A stretch of 64,000 nucleotides of DNA from CAZGAQ01 sp964523405 (GCA_964523405.1 CAZGAQ010000008.1:94532-158531), one strand, 5' to 3'. Shown: positions 36,896 through 46,064, counted from the stretch's first letter. Made by a program: numbers and translations. Notes: generated by a model not told the origin, from the letters alone.

Positions 36896-37178
36896 GGCGG
36901 GGCTGACCTCCAGGAAATCGCCCTGTCGCCCCCAATCGGATGCTATGCGCTCCGCGGGGGGGACGCAAGGGGGGGTCGCCCGCCCCCCACCTCCGCGCAC
37001 GCCAGCGCGTCCGCCCTCAGGCCAGGTCGCAAGCGGCGCCCGCTCCGCCCCAGGGGCCGCGGCCCGGTTCGGCAACAGGTTCCGCGGTCGTCTGTCCTCC
37101 CCGGGTCCTCCGGAACGCGGTCCGGCTGGCCCCGAAATTGCTGTGGGGCGGGCTCTAGCGGATTGCGCGATCCGCGCG

Positions 37179-37568
37179 TATAATTCAGTCGCTGATAATA
37201 GTGTAGGTGTTATGGGGTAACGATGGTTGCTCCTCACGAGGCTGGTCCCTGGCGGCCGGCCTGATCGATCGGCAGGGTGTGACGATCCACTGAGTCGACC
37301 GCGGCGGCGCGGATTCATCGGGCGCCGGCGGTCGCACGAATTGACAGGACCCGATTATCATCCGCCTGTTCATACTCCTCATCCGGTCCTGACTTGTTGA
37401 CGTGACGCCCGCCGCAACCGATTGGCCCGGCGGCCGTTCGCGGACTTTTGAGGGTTTGCCACCGGAAGACGCGCTTCCGGTTTTCTTCAAGCCTGCCATC
37501 GTACCCGCCTACCTGGGGTGCGTACGCTACCGCCCCGCCTGTGTTGTCTCGCTAAAGGCGGATAAACA
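37179..37568 (+). promoter_or_regulatory. Candidate promoter and long leader of the RNase Y gene
   Basis: A perfect TATAAT lies at 37179-37184 but has no good -35 box at the right distance. If used, it gives an untranslated leader of about 375 bases. The leader has short complementary runs (GATAAT near 37193 and ATTATC near 37353) and a CCGGAAG...CTTCCGG hairpin near 37462-37480. I cannot tell whether this is an ordinary leader or a separate small RNA. The DNA from 36896 to 37178 holds no gene that I can see. Confidence 0.4.
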
Positions 37569-39263
37569 ATGTGTATTTCTCCACTCCTCCTCGCTGAAGC
37601 CGGCGCTGGTGCCGCCAACACGTTCAACATCGCCGTCAACCTGCTGTTCGCCGCCCTCGGCGGCGGTGCCGTCGCCCTCTTCCAGTACTTCGTGGGCCGC
37701 AAGGAGCGCCTGCAGCGCGAGAAGGAGGCCCAGCGCATCGTCTCCGACGCGGGTGAACGCGCCGCCGAACGCCTCAAAGCGGCCGAAGTCGAAGCCCAGA
37801 AGACCGTCCTCGAGGCCATGCAACGCTTCGAGGCCGAGACGGCCGAGACCCGCAAGGAGCTCAAGGAGGTCGAACGCCGCCTCGACAAGCGCGAGGACGC
37901 CCTCGAGAAGAAGATGGACGTGCTCACGACCAAGGAACGCAAGATCGATGCGGCCGAGACCCAGATCGCCGAACGCGAGAAGGGCGTCCAGCAGAAGCTC
38001 GCCGACGTCGAAAACACGCTGTCCCAGCAGCGCGCCGAGCTCCTCCGTATCTCCCGCCTCACCCCCGACCAGGCCAAGTCCATGTGCCTGCGCCAGATCG
38101 AGCAGGATGTCGAGACCGAGGCCGGTGAACTCGTCGAACGCATCATCGGGACGGCCGAAGAAAACGCCCGGGAGCGCGCCCGGTACATCACGATCTCCGC
38201 CATCCAACGCTACGCCGCCGAGCACACCTGCGAAACCGTCGTCGCCACCGTCGACGTACCTTCCGACGAAATGAAGGGCCGCGTCATCGGCCGCGAAGGT
38301 CGCAACATCCGCGCCTTCGAGAAGGCCACCGGCGTCACGGTCATCGTCGACGACACCCCCGGCATTATCCAGGTCTCGTGCTTCGACCCCGTCCGCAAGG
38401 AAATCGCCCGCCTCGCCCTCGACCGCCTCATTCGCGACGGACGCATTCACCCCACCCGCATCGAGGACCTGGTGGCCGAGGTCACCAAGGAGGTCGAGGC
38501 CCGCGTGGTCGAAGCCGGCCGCGACGCCGCCGCGACCGCCATGGTCCAGGGCGTCAACAAGAAGCTGCTCGACATCCTCGGCCGCCTGCAGTTCCGCACG
38601 AGCTACGGCCAGAACGTCCTCAAGCACAGCATCGAGGTCGCGCACCTGTGCGGGCTGATGGCCGACGAGCTCGGGCTCGATGGCGTGCTGGCCCGCCGTT
38701 GCGGCTTGCTCCACGACATCGGCAAGGCCCTCGATCACGAGGCCGAAGGCAGCCACACCAAGGTCGGCCACGACTTCGCCCGCCGCATGAACGAGCCGCC
38801 GGCTGTCCTCAACGCCATTCTCGGCCACCACGGCGACGTGGCCGCCACGCATCCGTATACGCCGCTCGTGACGGCCGCCGACGCGATCAGCGCGGCTCGC
38901 CCGGGTGGTCGGCGCGAGTCGATCGAGCGCTACATCAAGCGCCTGCAGGAGCTGGAGGCCATCGCGACGTCGTTCGACGGCGTGCAGCAGGCCTACGCGA
39001 TCGAAGCCGGGCGCGAGGTGCGCGTGATCGTCGATGCCGACCGCATCGAAGACCGCTCCGCACTGAAGCTCGCCCGCGACGTGGCCCGCAAGATCGAGCA
39101 GGACGTCGGCTCCTTCCCCGGCGAAATCAAGATCACCGTCCTCCGCGAAGTCCGCGCGACCGAGTACGCGATTAGCGGCAAGCACCGCGGCAACGGCGAC
39201 CGCGACCGCGCCTCGCACTTCGAGGACGAACCCGAACCGCAGGAAGAGCAGAAGGAAGCGTAG
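37569..39263 (+). CDS. rny: Ribonuclease Y
   Basis: The 564-residue protein has a single N-terminal membrane helix (TFNIAVNLLFAALGGGAVAL), a long coiled coil (about 45-170), a KH domain (DEMKGRVIGREGRNIRAFE) and an HD domain with HDIGKALDHEAEGSH. These are all the parts of RNase Y, the membrane-bound endonuclease that starts mRNA decay in many bacteria. The length is slightly above the usual 520 residues because of a charged C-terminal tail (EPEPQEEQKEA). The ribosome-binding site is weak. It is a single-gene unit. Confidence 0.96.
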   Translation: MCISPLLLAEAGAGAANTFNIAVNLLFAALGGGAVALFQYFVGRKERLQREKEAQRIVSDAGERAAERLKAAEVEAQKTVLEAMQRFEAETAETRKELKEVERRLDKREDALEKKMDVLTTKERKIDAAETQIAEREKGVQQKLADVENTLSQQRAELLRISRLTPDQAKSMCLRQIEQDVETEAGELVERIIGTAEENARERARYITISAIQRYAAEHTCETVVATVDVPSDEMKGRVIGREGRNIRAFEKATGVTVIVDDTPGIIQVSCFDPVRKEIARLALDRLIRDGRIHPTRIEDLVAEVTKEVEARVVEAGRDAAATAMVQGVNKKLLDILGRLQFRTSYGQNVLKHSIEVAHLCGLMADELGLDGVLARRCGLLHDIGKALDHEAEGSHTKVGHDFARRMNEPPAVLNAILGHHGDVAATHPYTPLVTAADAISAARPGGRRESIERYIKRLQELEAIATSFDGVQQAYAIEAGREVRVIVDADRIEDRSALKLARDVARKIEQDVGSFPGEIKITVLREVRATEYAISGKHRGNGDRDRASHFEDEPEPQEEQKEA

Positions 39264-39588
39264 GCGGTGTGTACGGCCTGGCTCCGCCCACACCCCGTAC
39301 GGCCTGGCTCCGCTCGCGCTTCGTACTGCATGGCTCTGCCGTGCAGCCGTGGCGTTGGACCTCCTTGTCCGACGTAGCGAATTGCGTCAGCGACGTAGGC
39401 TGGGCTGAAGCCGCCGCCGGAACGCCACCGACATCGTGACACGCCCGGCGGCTGCAGCCCAGCTTGTCGTCACCCCACGTCCAATAACCGCCGCGCCCGC
39501 CCGCGATTCGCGCCCCGCCGCGCTCGTTGCCGCCTCGCCCGCGCAGTATACTCAACGCCGCAACTGAACCTGAAAATCGGGAGGTCCC
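39264..39588. repeat. Repeat cluster downstream of RNase Y
   Basis: The interval holds GTACGGCCTGGCTCCGC twice, a TACTGCATGGCTCTGCCGTG palindrome (the right half of the TAGCGTCAGGC family), and at 39396-39466 a GGCTGGGCTGAAGCC...GGCTGCAGCCCAGC palindrome. No coding frame is supported. Confidence 0.65.
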
Positions 39589-40209
39589 ATGCGTCACCTG
39601 CAACTGACAGTCGTGTGTTCGCTGCTCCTGGCGGCGGGCGTGTCGTCGGTCTGCGCGGATTCCATCCAGCTGAGTTCGTACCATGGCGTCATTGGCCAGC
39701 GATCCTGGTTTTCGTTCGGAGAGCCGGCCCCGATGTCACTGCCGGTGCAGGTCCACTTCGGTGTGGGCGACTGGATTCCCGGCGTCGGCTCGGCCAATGT
39801 TGTGGATGTGGGCCAGGGCGCGTGGCCGACTTGGGAGCCGAACTCGTCGGGGACTTTCGACTTCACGCCGGAGATGACCGGGTTTTCGGCAGCGCAGGCG
39901 CGCTGGACCAATGGTCAGCCCGGCGCAGTAGTCATGACCGTTACGTTTCAACCCGCCCCGAATTACCTGAGTTACTCATACATCGGCACTCAGGAGAGCG
40001 TGTTCCTTAACCGGCCGACGGACTTGGCCGGTTACCAGATCGACTTCGTGCGTCTGTACGTGAACAGCGTCACCTGGATCTGGGACCCGGTGCGCCAGCG
40101 TAACCAGAACTTGGTCGACACGACATGGGAGGTCTGGGGTCAGGCGCTGCCCGAGCCAGCCGGCGCACTGCTCGCGCTGGTAGGCCTGACCGTCCTGCGC
40201 CGGCGCTGA
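39589..40209 (+). CDS. PEP-CTERM-like secreted protein
   Basis: The 206-residue protein has a signal peptide (MRHLQLTVVCSLLLAAGVSS), a beta-rich body (SGTFDFTPEMTGFSAAQARW, QIDFVRLYVNSVTWIWDP) and a C-terminal PEP-CTERM-type tail: LPEPAGALLALVGLTVLRRR. The tail marks proteins sorted and cleaved by an exosortase at the cell surface. A paralogue with the same layout lies at 62597. Both starts are preceded by ATCGGGAGGT, so even the leaders are conserved. The function is unknown. Confidence 0.8.
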   Translation: MRHLQLTVVCSLLLAAGVSSVCADSIQLSSYHGVIGQRSWFSFGEPAPMSLPVQVHFGVGDWIPGVGSANVVDVGQGAWPTWEPNSSGTFDFTPEMTGFSAAQARWTNGQPGAVVMTVTFQPAPNYLSYSYIGTQESVFLNRPTDLAGYQIDFVRLYVNSVTWIWDPVRQRNQNLVDTTWEVWGQALPEPAGALLALVGLTVLRRR

Positions 40210-40400
40210 CGCGCGGGCGGCCGCCGCGCCGGGGGAGGAGGAGAGAAGAGGGAGGGCGTATCCACGCGTGTCGCTGCGCTCCACACGTGGCTGAGGTCCT
40301 GCCACCCCGTTCGGGGTGGGGCCGGCAGGTTGCGATGCCACGCATTCGGAGGTTTGGCCGCGATGCGGGGGCGTGCCGGCGGCCGCGCAACCTGCCCTAC
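40210..40400. repeat. Left arm of a long inverted repeat
   Basis: Bases 40256-40400 closely match the reverse complement of 45008-45187 (shared runs include TGTCGCTGCGCTC, CCCCGTTCGGGGTGGGGCC and GGAGGTTTGGCCGCGATGCG). Weaker similarity extends left to about 40210. The right-hand copy has about 35 extra bases, a second GGCAGGTTGC unit. The block is non-coding. Confidence 0.85.
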
Positions 40401-40410
40401 GCCTCTGACG

Positions 40411-40496
40411 GCTCCGTCAAGCAGAGACGCCTGACGCTACGGCTGCAAGGCAGAGCCTCGCAGTACGTCAGGCAGAGACGCCTGACGCTACGGGCT
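40411..40496. repeat. TAGCGTCAGGC palindromic repeats
   Basis: Two copies, in reverse orientation, of a repeat that reads GTAGCGTCAGGCGTCTCTGC on the other strand, flanking a GGCTGCAAGGCAGAGCC palindrome. Relatives occur at about 10732-10755, 41613, 44055, 44862-44975, 51078, 52096 and 56499-56620. Confidence 0.8.
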
Positions 40497-40504
40497 GAGG
40501 CTGC

Positions 40505-41530
40505 TCACGACGCCGTCTTCGCCGCGAACTCCGCTTCCAATTCCCGCCGTTCCTCCGGCGTCGTCATCACGATCAGGCACGACTGCGGCGCCAGCACGTG
40601 ATCGCGCGGCGGGTTGTACACCCACCCGGCCGGATCGCGCACCGCCAGCAGCAGCGTCTCGGGGAAGCGTTCCAGGTTGAGGTCGGCCAGCGTGCACCCG
40701 TGCCGCGCCGTCGCAATCTCCTCCACCCGCAGGTTCTTGTCGCGGTCGTGCAGCATCGTGTCCAGGAACGACACCACCGTCGGCCGGACCATCTCCGACG
40801 CCATGCGCATCCCGCCGATGAGCGACGTGGACACCACGTGACTGGCCCCCGCGGCCCGCAACTTGGCGACGTTGCGTGCGTCGCGACAGCGGGCCACGAT
40901 CTCCACCTGTGGGTTGAGCTGCCGCGCCGTCAGCGTGACCACCAGGTTCTGATTGTCGTCGCTCGTCGCCGCGAACAGTCCCCGTGCCGTCGCCAACCCC
41001 GCCGCCAGCAGGACCTGGTCATCCGTCGCGTCGCCGTCGAGGTAGATCAGGTCCTTGAACGTGTCGGCCGCCTCCTTCAACGCCTCGAGCTGCGTGTCCA
41101 CCAGCACGCACGGCCGCTGCGACGCCGCCAGTTCGCTGAGGATGTGAAAGCCGACGCTGCCCGCGCCGCAGACGATGTAGTGCCCCCTCAGGGCCCGCGC
41201 CCGCTTCTCCATGGCACTTCTCCGAAACGTCTCCGTCAGCTCGCCCTCGACGATCACCGCCGTCAGCACCGAGAGCATGTACGTGAGGATGCCAACGCCG
41301 CACAGCGCGATGAACATCGTCAGCACGCGGCCCAGCGGCACTTGCGACAGGTCGATGATCTCGCCGAAGCCGACCGTCGTGATCGTGATGACGGTCATGT
41401 AGACGCAGTCGAGCCACGGGTGCCCCGTCAGCAGCCAGTACGACAGCGACCCGACGAGCACCAGCGCGCACAAGGCGGCCGCGCCGCCCATGAGCCGATC
41501 GCGCGATTTGAAGTGGTGACGCCGTGGCAT
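40505..41530 (-). CDS. Two-helix potassium channel with RCK (TrkA) domains
   Basis: The 341-residue protein has two membrane helices around a pore loop with the selectivity filter TTVGFGE (51-57), as in MthK-type channels. A RCK/TrkA-N domain follows with a nucleotide-binding GAGSVG (122-127) and a TrkA-C domain ends the chain. It would conduct K+ across the inner membrane under ligand control. The last filter residues differ slightly from the common GYGD, as is usual in prokaryotic GFGE channels. It lies just inside the left arm of the 40.2/45.2 kb inverted repeat. Confidence 0.92.
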   Translation of the reverse strand: MPRRHHFKSRDRLMGGAAALCALVLVGSLSYWLLTGHPWLDCVYMTVITITTVGFGEIIDLSQVPLGRVLTMFIALCGVGILTYMLSVLTAVIVEGELTETFRRSAMEKRARALRGHYIVCGAGSVGFHILSELAASQRPCVLVDTQLEALKEAADTFKDLIYLDGDATDDQVLLAAGLATARGLFAATSDDNQNLVVTLTARQLNPQVEIVARCRDARNVAKLRAAGASHVVSTSLIGGMRMASEMVRPTVVSFLDTMLHDRDKNLRVEEIATARHGCTLADLNLERFPETLLLAVRDPAGWVYNPPRDHVLAPQSCLIVMTTPEERRELEAEFAAKTAS

Positions 41531-41656
41531 AGATGGGGCTCGATTATACCGCGCCGTCCGGTCGCACAGCGTGCCCGCCCATTACCGCCCCGCCGTCGGC
41601 ACCGCCGTCCCCGGTAGCGTCAGGCCTCCGTGCCTGACGTGGCTGGGCTCCACCGT

Positions 41657-42658
41657 CTACCGCCCCGCCGTCGGCACCCCCGTCCGCGTCGCTAGCATGT
41701 AGAAGAAGAACGTCGCCCCGAGGATGTTCGTCACCACGCCGACTGGCAACTCCACCACCGGCAGCGCCCGCGCCAGTCCGTCACACACCGCCAAAAACCC
41801 CGCCCCGACCAGCGCCGACCCCGCCAGCAGGGGTAGCGTCCGCACACCGAACAGCGCCCGCCCGATATGCGGCACCATCAGCCCCACAAACCCGATCGGC
41901 CCGCAATTCGCCACAATGACGGCCGTCAGCAGCCCGACCAGCCCGAAGCACGTCCACGTCGTTGCCCCCACGGCCACGCCGCGCGACGCCGCCAGCTCGT
42001 CCCCGCAGCTCAGCAGGTCCAGCGCCCGGTGCCGCGTCAACATCAGGCCCAGCACCGGTACCAGCACGATGCCGATCTCGGCCAGGGCCTGTGGCCGCAG
42101 CGCGCTGAGGCTGAGCGAGCCCATCATCCACACGACGATGTCATTCGTGACCGCGCGGTCGGCGAGAAAGGTGACCAGCAGAATCCCCGCCGAGCACAGG
42201 TACGCCACGCACACGCCCGCCAGGAGCAGCCGCCCCATATCCCGCCCGGGATGCAGCCGGCTCATCAGCGCGACCAGACTCATTGCGACAATCGCGCCCG
42301 CGAACGCGAGCAGTGTCAAGTAGGGAATGCCCGCCAGGCTGCCGCCCGCCCAGCCTCCCAGAAAGCCCAGGGCGGCCGCCAGCGACGCCCCGCTGGCAAT
42401 GCCCAAGGTGAACGGCTCGGCCAGCGGATTGCGGAACAGCGCCTGACACACGACACCGCCCAGGGCCAAGCCCGCGCCCGCCAGCGCGGCGAGGATGCTC
42501 CGTGGTACGCGCAAACGCCAGAATACCGCCTGCGGGTCAAAAGAACTGATTTCCCCCCACCCGAGCCACCGTGGCCCCAGCAGCGTCGTCGCCGCGACCA
42601 GCGCCACCACCAGCGGCACCAGCCACGCAAACCGCACGAGCAGCCGGCGCGGCGGCAT
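41657..42658 (-). CDS. FecCD/BtuC-family ABC transporter permease
   Basis: The 333-residue protein has about nine or ten membrane helices and the FecCD hallmarks: GAGLALGGVVCQALFRNPLA, TLGIASGASLAAALGF and CGPIGFVGLMVPHIGR. Such permeases import siderophores, cobalamin or heme. No ATPase or binding-protein gene of the same system is in the window. It starts 3 bases after the stop of the upstream lipoprotein gene, so the two are coupled. This is an unusual partner for a permease. Confidence 0.92.
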   Translation of the reverse strand: MPPRRLLVRFAWLVPLVVALVAATTLLGPRWLGWGEISSFDPQAVFWRLRVPRSILAALAGAGLALGGVVCQALFRNPLAEPFTLGIASGASLAAALGFLGGWAGGSLAGIPYLTLLAFAGAIVAMSLVALMSRLHPGRDMGRLLLAGVCVAYLCSAGILLVTFLADRAVTNDIVVWMMGSLSLSALRPQALAEIGIVLVPVLGLMLTRHRALDLLSCGDELAASRGVAVGATTWTCFGLVGLLTAVIVANCGPIGFVGLMVPHIGRALFGVRTLPLLAGSALVGAGFLAVCDGLARALPVVELPVGVVTNILGATFFFYMLATRTGVPTAGR

Positions 42659-42661
42659 GAC

Positions 42662-43321
42662 CTACTTTTCCCAGGCCGGCCGCTCTTCCTTGTCCACGTC
42701 GTAGAACGGCATCGCCATGAGCAGGGCGGCGTCCTTCGCCAGCTTCGTCGTCTCTTCGTCGATCGCTCGCGCGTCGGCCGCCTCCTGCGGCGGCCGCGAA
42801 CGGCTGAGCTCGCGCCCCTCGCGCTCGGCGGCCGGCGGCCAGAGACGAGCCGCCTTGGCCTCCGCGCTGGCGCTGATCAGCTTGGCGTGCATCATCACGC
42901 CCGGTTCCATCAGCGGATGGTCGGGCGTCGGCCGGATCACCAGTCGGTCGATGCGCACATAGAGTACCTGCTCGGCCCGCAGCTCGCGGGCAACCCGCTG
43001 CAGGTTCCACTTGCCGAAGTCCGGGTTGGCCTGCTGCAGCCGCGCCAGCTCCTGCGCCGGCACCAGTTGCTCGTTGACCTTCTTCTCCTTGAGGATCTCC
43101 GCCAGGCGCTCGCGGAAGGTCTGGGTGAAGACGGGGTTCTCGTCCTCGGTGCGGGCGTATTCGACCAGCAGCGCCAGGCGGCTCTTGGTCAGCGTGACCT
43201 CTGCCTTTTGGATCTGCGGCGGTGCAAACAGGACGCCCAGCGGGCCGACGATGTTGCAGCCCGCGGCCGGGACAAGCAGCACCGCCAGAGTCAGCCGCGC
43301 AAACCACGTTCGCATCATCAC
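42662..43321 (-). CDS. Lipoprotein of unknown function, operon with FecCD permease
   Basis: The protein is about 219 residues with a lipoprotein signal ending in LVPAAGC. A mixed alpha/beta body follows (LVEYARTEDENPVFTQTFRE, RELRAEQVLYVRIDRLVIRP). Its start overlaps the stop of the preceding lipoprotein gene (ATGA type), with three ATG codons in a row at the start. The two lipoproteins share a layout (lipid cysteine, a KSRLALLVEYA or NQKVAIVVRAD strand, a helix and VLYVRID-like or LLEIDLTQ strand) and may be distant paralogues. The role is unknown. Confidence 0.65.
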   Translation of the reverse strand: MMMRTWFARLTLAVLLVPAAGCNIVGPLGVLFAPPQIQKAEVTLTKSRLALLVEYARTEDENPVFTQTFRERLAEILKEKKVNEQLVPAQELARLQQANPDFGKWNLQRVARELRAEQVLYVRIDRLVIRPTPDHPLMEPGVMMHAKLISASAEAKAARLWPPAAEREGRELSRSRPPQEAADARAIDEETTKLAKDAALLMAMPFYDVDKEERPAWEK

Positions 43322-43968
43322 TGCGCCTTCACCTTGCGTTCATAGAACTTGTTGGCGACGTCCTGCGCGAACGCCTCCATCACGCCGCGCCGCACCTCCC
43401 GATCGCCCAGGCCCAGGTCGGCGGTCGCGCTCTCCGGGAACACGGCCCGCGCTTCGGACTTGTAGGCCGGCTCGCTGTTGGGATAGGCCGTGTTGTAGAC
43501 GTTGATTCCAGCCATGATGTGCCCGCGATACAGGTGCGGGCTGTCGGGTTCGCGCGTCGTGTACTGGGTCAGGTCGATCTCGAGCAGCTTGTCCGCGCCG
43601 AAGTCCTTGCCCAGCAGAGCGGGATCGCGCCGCTGCCAGTCGGAGTCCCGCCGCTGGACGTCGACGACCTTGCGCGGATCGACCACCGTTACACCTTTGA
43701 CGTTCGCTTCCAGGGCCACGCGAACGTGATCAGCCAGCTCCCACTGCACATGGGGGTACTCGAACAGCGTCTCCATGTCCGCCCGCACGACGATCGCCAC
43801 CTTCTGATTCGTCAGGTAGGGATACGCCGCCGGCACGGTCTTGGTCTGTTCCTCGCCGAACAGGTACGCCATGGCTTTGACGTAATTGCAGCCGCACGTG
43901 GCCGCCGCCAGCAGCCCCAGCGCCATGACCGGTAACCCGCGCCGCAATCCGCGTTTCAATGCGTTCAT
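43318..43968 (-). CDS. Lipoprotein of unknown function, first gene of a three-gene operon
   Basis: The 216-residue protein has a lipoprotein signal (LGLLAAATCGC) and a body with NQKVAIVVRADMETLFEYPH, GADKLLEIDLTQY and a GVMEAFAQDVANKFYERK C-terminal helix. It overlaps the next lipoprotein gene, and the FecCD permease follows. The overlap of three genes argues for one transcript. I do not recognise the family. The ATG at 43968 was chosen from the signal peptide. Confidence 0.65.
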   Translation of the reverse strand: MNALKRGLRRGLPVMALGLLAAATCGCNYVKAMAYLFGEEQTKTVPAAYPYLTNQKVAIVVRADMETLFEYPHVQWELADHVRVALEANVKGVTVVDPRKVVDVQRRDSDWQRRDPALLGKDFGADKLLEIDLTQYTTREPDSPHLYRGHIMAGINVYNTAYPNSEPAYKSEARAVFPESATADLGLGDREVRRGVMEAFAQDVANKFYERKVKAQ

Positions 43969-44256
43969 GGTTGACTCCGCCCACACGATACCACCCCCCG
44001 GGCCCGTTGGGTAGCGGACGGGGGTCTGGCGAGGATGGGTACCCCGCCGCGGGCGTAGCGTCAGGTTTCCGCCGGCCCCGAACGCATGTGAGGGGTGCCT
44101 GAGGTACTGTGAGGCTCTGCCGTGCAGCCGCAGCGGCCGTGTCTTCGTCCGCGTAGCGCCGGTCGTGTCTTCCGTTGACCCGGCGGCGCCTCCACCCAGC
44201 CCGAGTATGATGTCCCCCGGCGGCCCCGGGTGGGCTGCATCGCAGGGACCGTGCCG

Positions 44257-44862
44257 ATGACCGACGTCACACCGCTGCCGCGTGCGCCCGTCACCTTCGC
44301 CTGCCCGCGCTGCAATTCCCTCCTCGAAGCCCCGGCCGATCACGCCGGCCGCGTCGCCCAGTGCCCCACCTGCGGCGCCCGCCTCGTCGTCCCCGCGCGC
44401 GACCCCGACTCACCCGGCTTAGGTTCCCCCGGCGCCGCCCGCGCCCGCACGCTCGACGGCAACGACGAGCCCCTCCAGCCTCTGCACGCCTACGCCGCCG
44501 ACGGCTCCCACGCCCCCCAGATCATTGTCGCCGACAGCGGCCAGCCAGGCATCCGCTGCCCCTCCTGCGGCCGCGTCAACGACATCGCTGTGCACGGCTG
44601 CGGCGGCTGCGGCACGCCCTTCACGATCGAAGGCGCCGCCCGCGCCGGCCCGCCCCCCGGCCAAACCCTCGGCCGCACCGCCTTGATCGTCGGCCTGGTG
44701 TCCCTGCCGGCCGCCCCGCTCGTCGTGCCCGCGCTGTTGGCCGTCGTGTTCGGCATCACCAGCATAGTCCGCCAGTCCGGCCGCCTTCCCAATGGCTGCG
44801 CCATCGCCGGTATCGTGCTGGGCGTCGTGTCGTTGCTGGTCCACCTGTTCATGCCGCGGTAG
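44257..44862 (+). CDS. Zinc-ribbon protein with C-terminal membrane helices (DUF4190-like)
   Basis: The 201-residue protein has one zinc ribbon at the N-terminus (C16, C19, C36, C39: CPRC...CPTC), a second CPSC...CGGC pair near residue 105, and two C-terminal hydrophobic helices around LVVPALLAVVFGITSIVRQSG, as in DUF4190 proteins. The function is unknown. The ATG at 44257 is used because CPRC follows soon after. The 288-base gap before it (43969-44256) holds a diverged TAGCGTCAGG repeat at 44055-44135. Confidence 0.65.
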   Translation: MTDVTPLPRAPVTFACPRCNSLLEAPADHAGRVAQCPTCGARLVVPARDPDSPGLGSPGAARARTLDGNDEPLQPLHAYAADGSHAPQIIVADSGQPGIRCPSCGRVNDIAVHGCGGCGTPFTIEGAARAGPPPGQTLGRTALIVGLVSLPAAPLVVPALLAVVFGITSIVRQSGRLPNGCAIAGIVLGVVSLLVHLFMPR

Positions 44863-45007
44863 CGTCAGGCGTCCCGGCCTGACGAAGCCGCCAGCCTTCC
44901 GCCAGTAGCGTCGGGCGTCCCTGTCTGACGAATCGGTGCATAGCGTCAGGCGTCCCTGCCTGACGTCCTCCATGTGGCGCAGGCATCTTGCCCGTGAACC
45001 CATCGAC
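44863..45007. repeat. Three TAGCGTCAGGC repeats in a row
   Basis: TAGCGTCAGGCGTCCCGGCC, TAGCGTCGGGCGTCCCTGTC and TAGCGTCAGGCGTCCCTGCC each form an internal palindrome with the CTGAC that follows. They sit immediately downstream of the zinc-ribbon gene and just inside the right arm of the long inverted repeat. Confidence 0.8.
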
Positions 45008-45240
45008 GTAGGGCAAGTTGCGCGCCCGCCGGCCCGCCACCGCATCGCGGCCAAACCTCCGCATGAGCGGTATCGCAACCTGCCGCTCCCACCTCGGGCG
45101 GGGTGCGGCAACCTGCCGGCCCCACCCCGAACGGGGTGCCGGACCTCAGCCACGGGTTGAGCGCAGCGACACCCGTGGAACACCGCCCAACCCCCTCTCC
45201 TCCCAACCCCCGCGTCGCGGCCGCCCGCGCCGCCCGGTTC
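45008..45240. repeat. Right arm of the long inverted repeat
   Basis: The reverse complement of this block matches 40210-40400 (see the left arm). The two arms bracket the K+ channel, FecCD permease, the lipoprotein pair and the zinc-ribbon gene. The DNA from 45240 to 45389 shows no gene. Confidence 0.85.
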
Positions 45241-45389
45241 CGGGCGCGTTCCGTTCGGATATGATGCCCCAACGGTAGGTTCACCGGCTGGCCGCGCGGC
45301 GGAACCCCGGGGCTCAAACGCGCTCGGCACGGCCGGCAGCCTGCCGTCCGAGGTTCTGAGGTGCTCACGATGAATGGGATGTAAGGCAC

Positions 45390-46028
45390 ATGAGCGATGT
45401 TGCTCCGATGAACATCGCCTTGGTCGCTGGACGACACGCTATACCGTTGGATGGCAGGCCGCTCTGTGTTCCGCGACCCGATGGAAGTCCCGAGCAGTTT
45501 CTTATGATCGCGGGACGAGTGCGCAAGACGGACGGCGTCTGGGAACCTTCGGTTGACTGCGATGTGCACGATCTGACGGGCGAATATGAGATTTCCGTGC
45601 GGAGAAGTGCGATCGTGCGTGCCAGCGGCGACGCGCAAGCGACGGTGGAATCCGGGAATGGGGCATTCGCTCTTCGCTGCGTGCGAGGAGAGCTGGTTGC
45701 CATTCGGCAAGTGGCTGGCGCCGCTCTCGATGCGCTTCGGGAGGAATTGCGGAAGTACAATACCTCATGCGCGGTACGGACTGCTCTCAAGCCCAGCGGT
45801 GAGCACAGCGCGCTGCTAAAGCGTGACGCTGTTGTGGACCTTCGGGCGAGTATGATAGACGACGAAATGCGCGCGGCAGATGCGGTCTTGTGCCTGACCG
45901 TGCAGGCCAGCATCAACGGCGTGCAGGTAATCGTGACCCCCTTTGCAGCCTATTGCATCACGGACCGGCATCGGTGCGCATTCATGAACGCTCCCAATTC
46001 GCTCTTGCTTCGGCCGGCACCTTTCTAG
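45390..46028 (+). CDS. Orphan protein of lower GC than its surroundings
   Basis: The 212-residue protein has no signal peptide or membrane helix. It has strand-rich parts (LVAGRHAIPLDGRPLCVPRP, GEYEISVRRSAIVRAS) and ends in NAPNSLLLRPAPF. No family is recognised. Its base composition is visibly less GC-rich than neighbouring genes, and codons ending in A or T are common, which suggests later acquisition or relaxed selection. The ATG at 45390 follows TAAGG. It stands alone, flanked by repeats. Confidence 0.55.
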   Translation: MSDVAPMNIALVAGRHAIPLDGRPLCVPRPDGSPEQFLMIAGRVRKTDGVWEPSVDCDVHDLTGEYEISVRRSAIVRASGDAQATVESGNGAFALRCVRGELVAIRQVAGAALDALREELRKYNTSCAVRTALKPSGEHSALLKRDAVVDLRASMIDDEMRAADAVLCLTVQASINGVQVIVTPFAAYCITDRHRCAFMNAPNSLLLRPAPF

Positions 46029-46064
46029 CAGGCCCGCGCAGATCCAGGCAGCCTCGGCGCGCAG

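Noticed and set aside
37191..37360. 6S RNA upstream of RNase Y
   Set aside because: Only a 6-7 bp terminal pairing could be drawn and the conserved central bubble of 6S RNA could not be identified.
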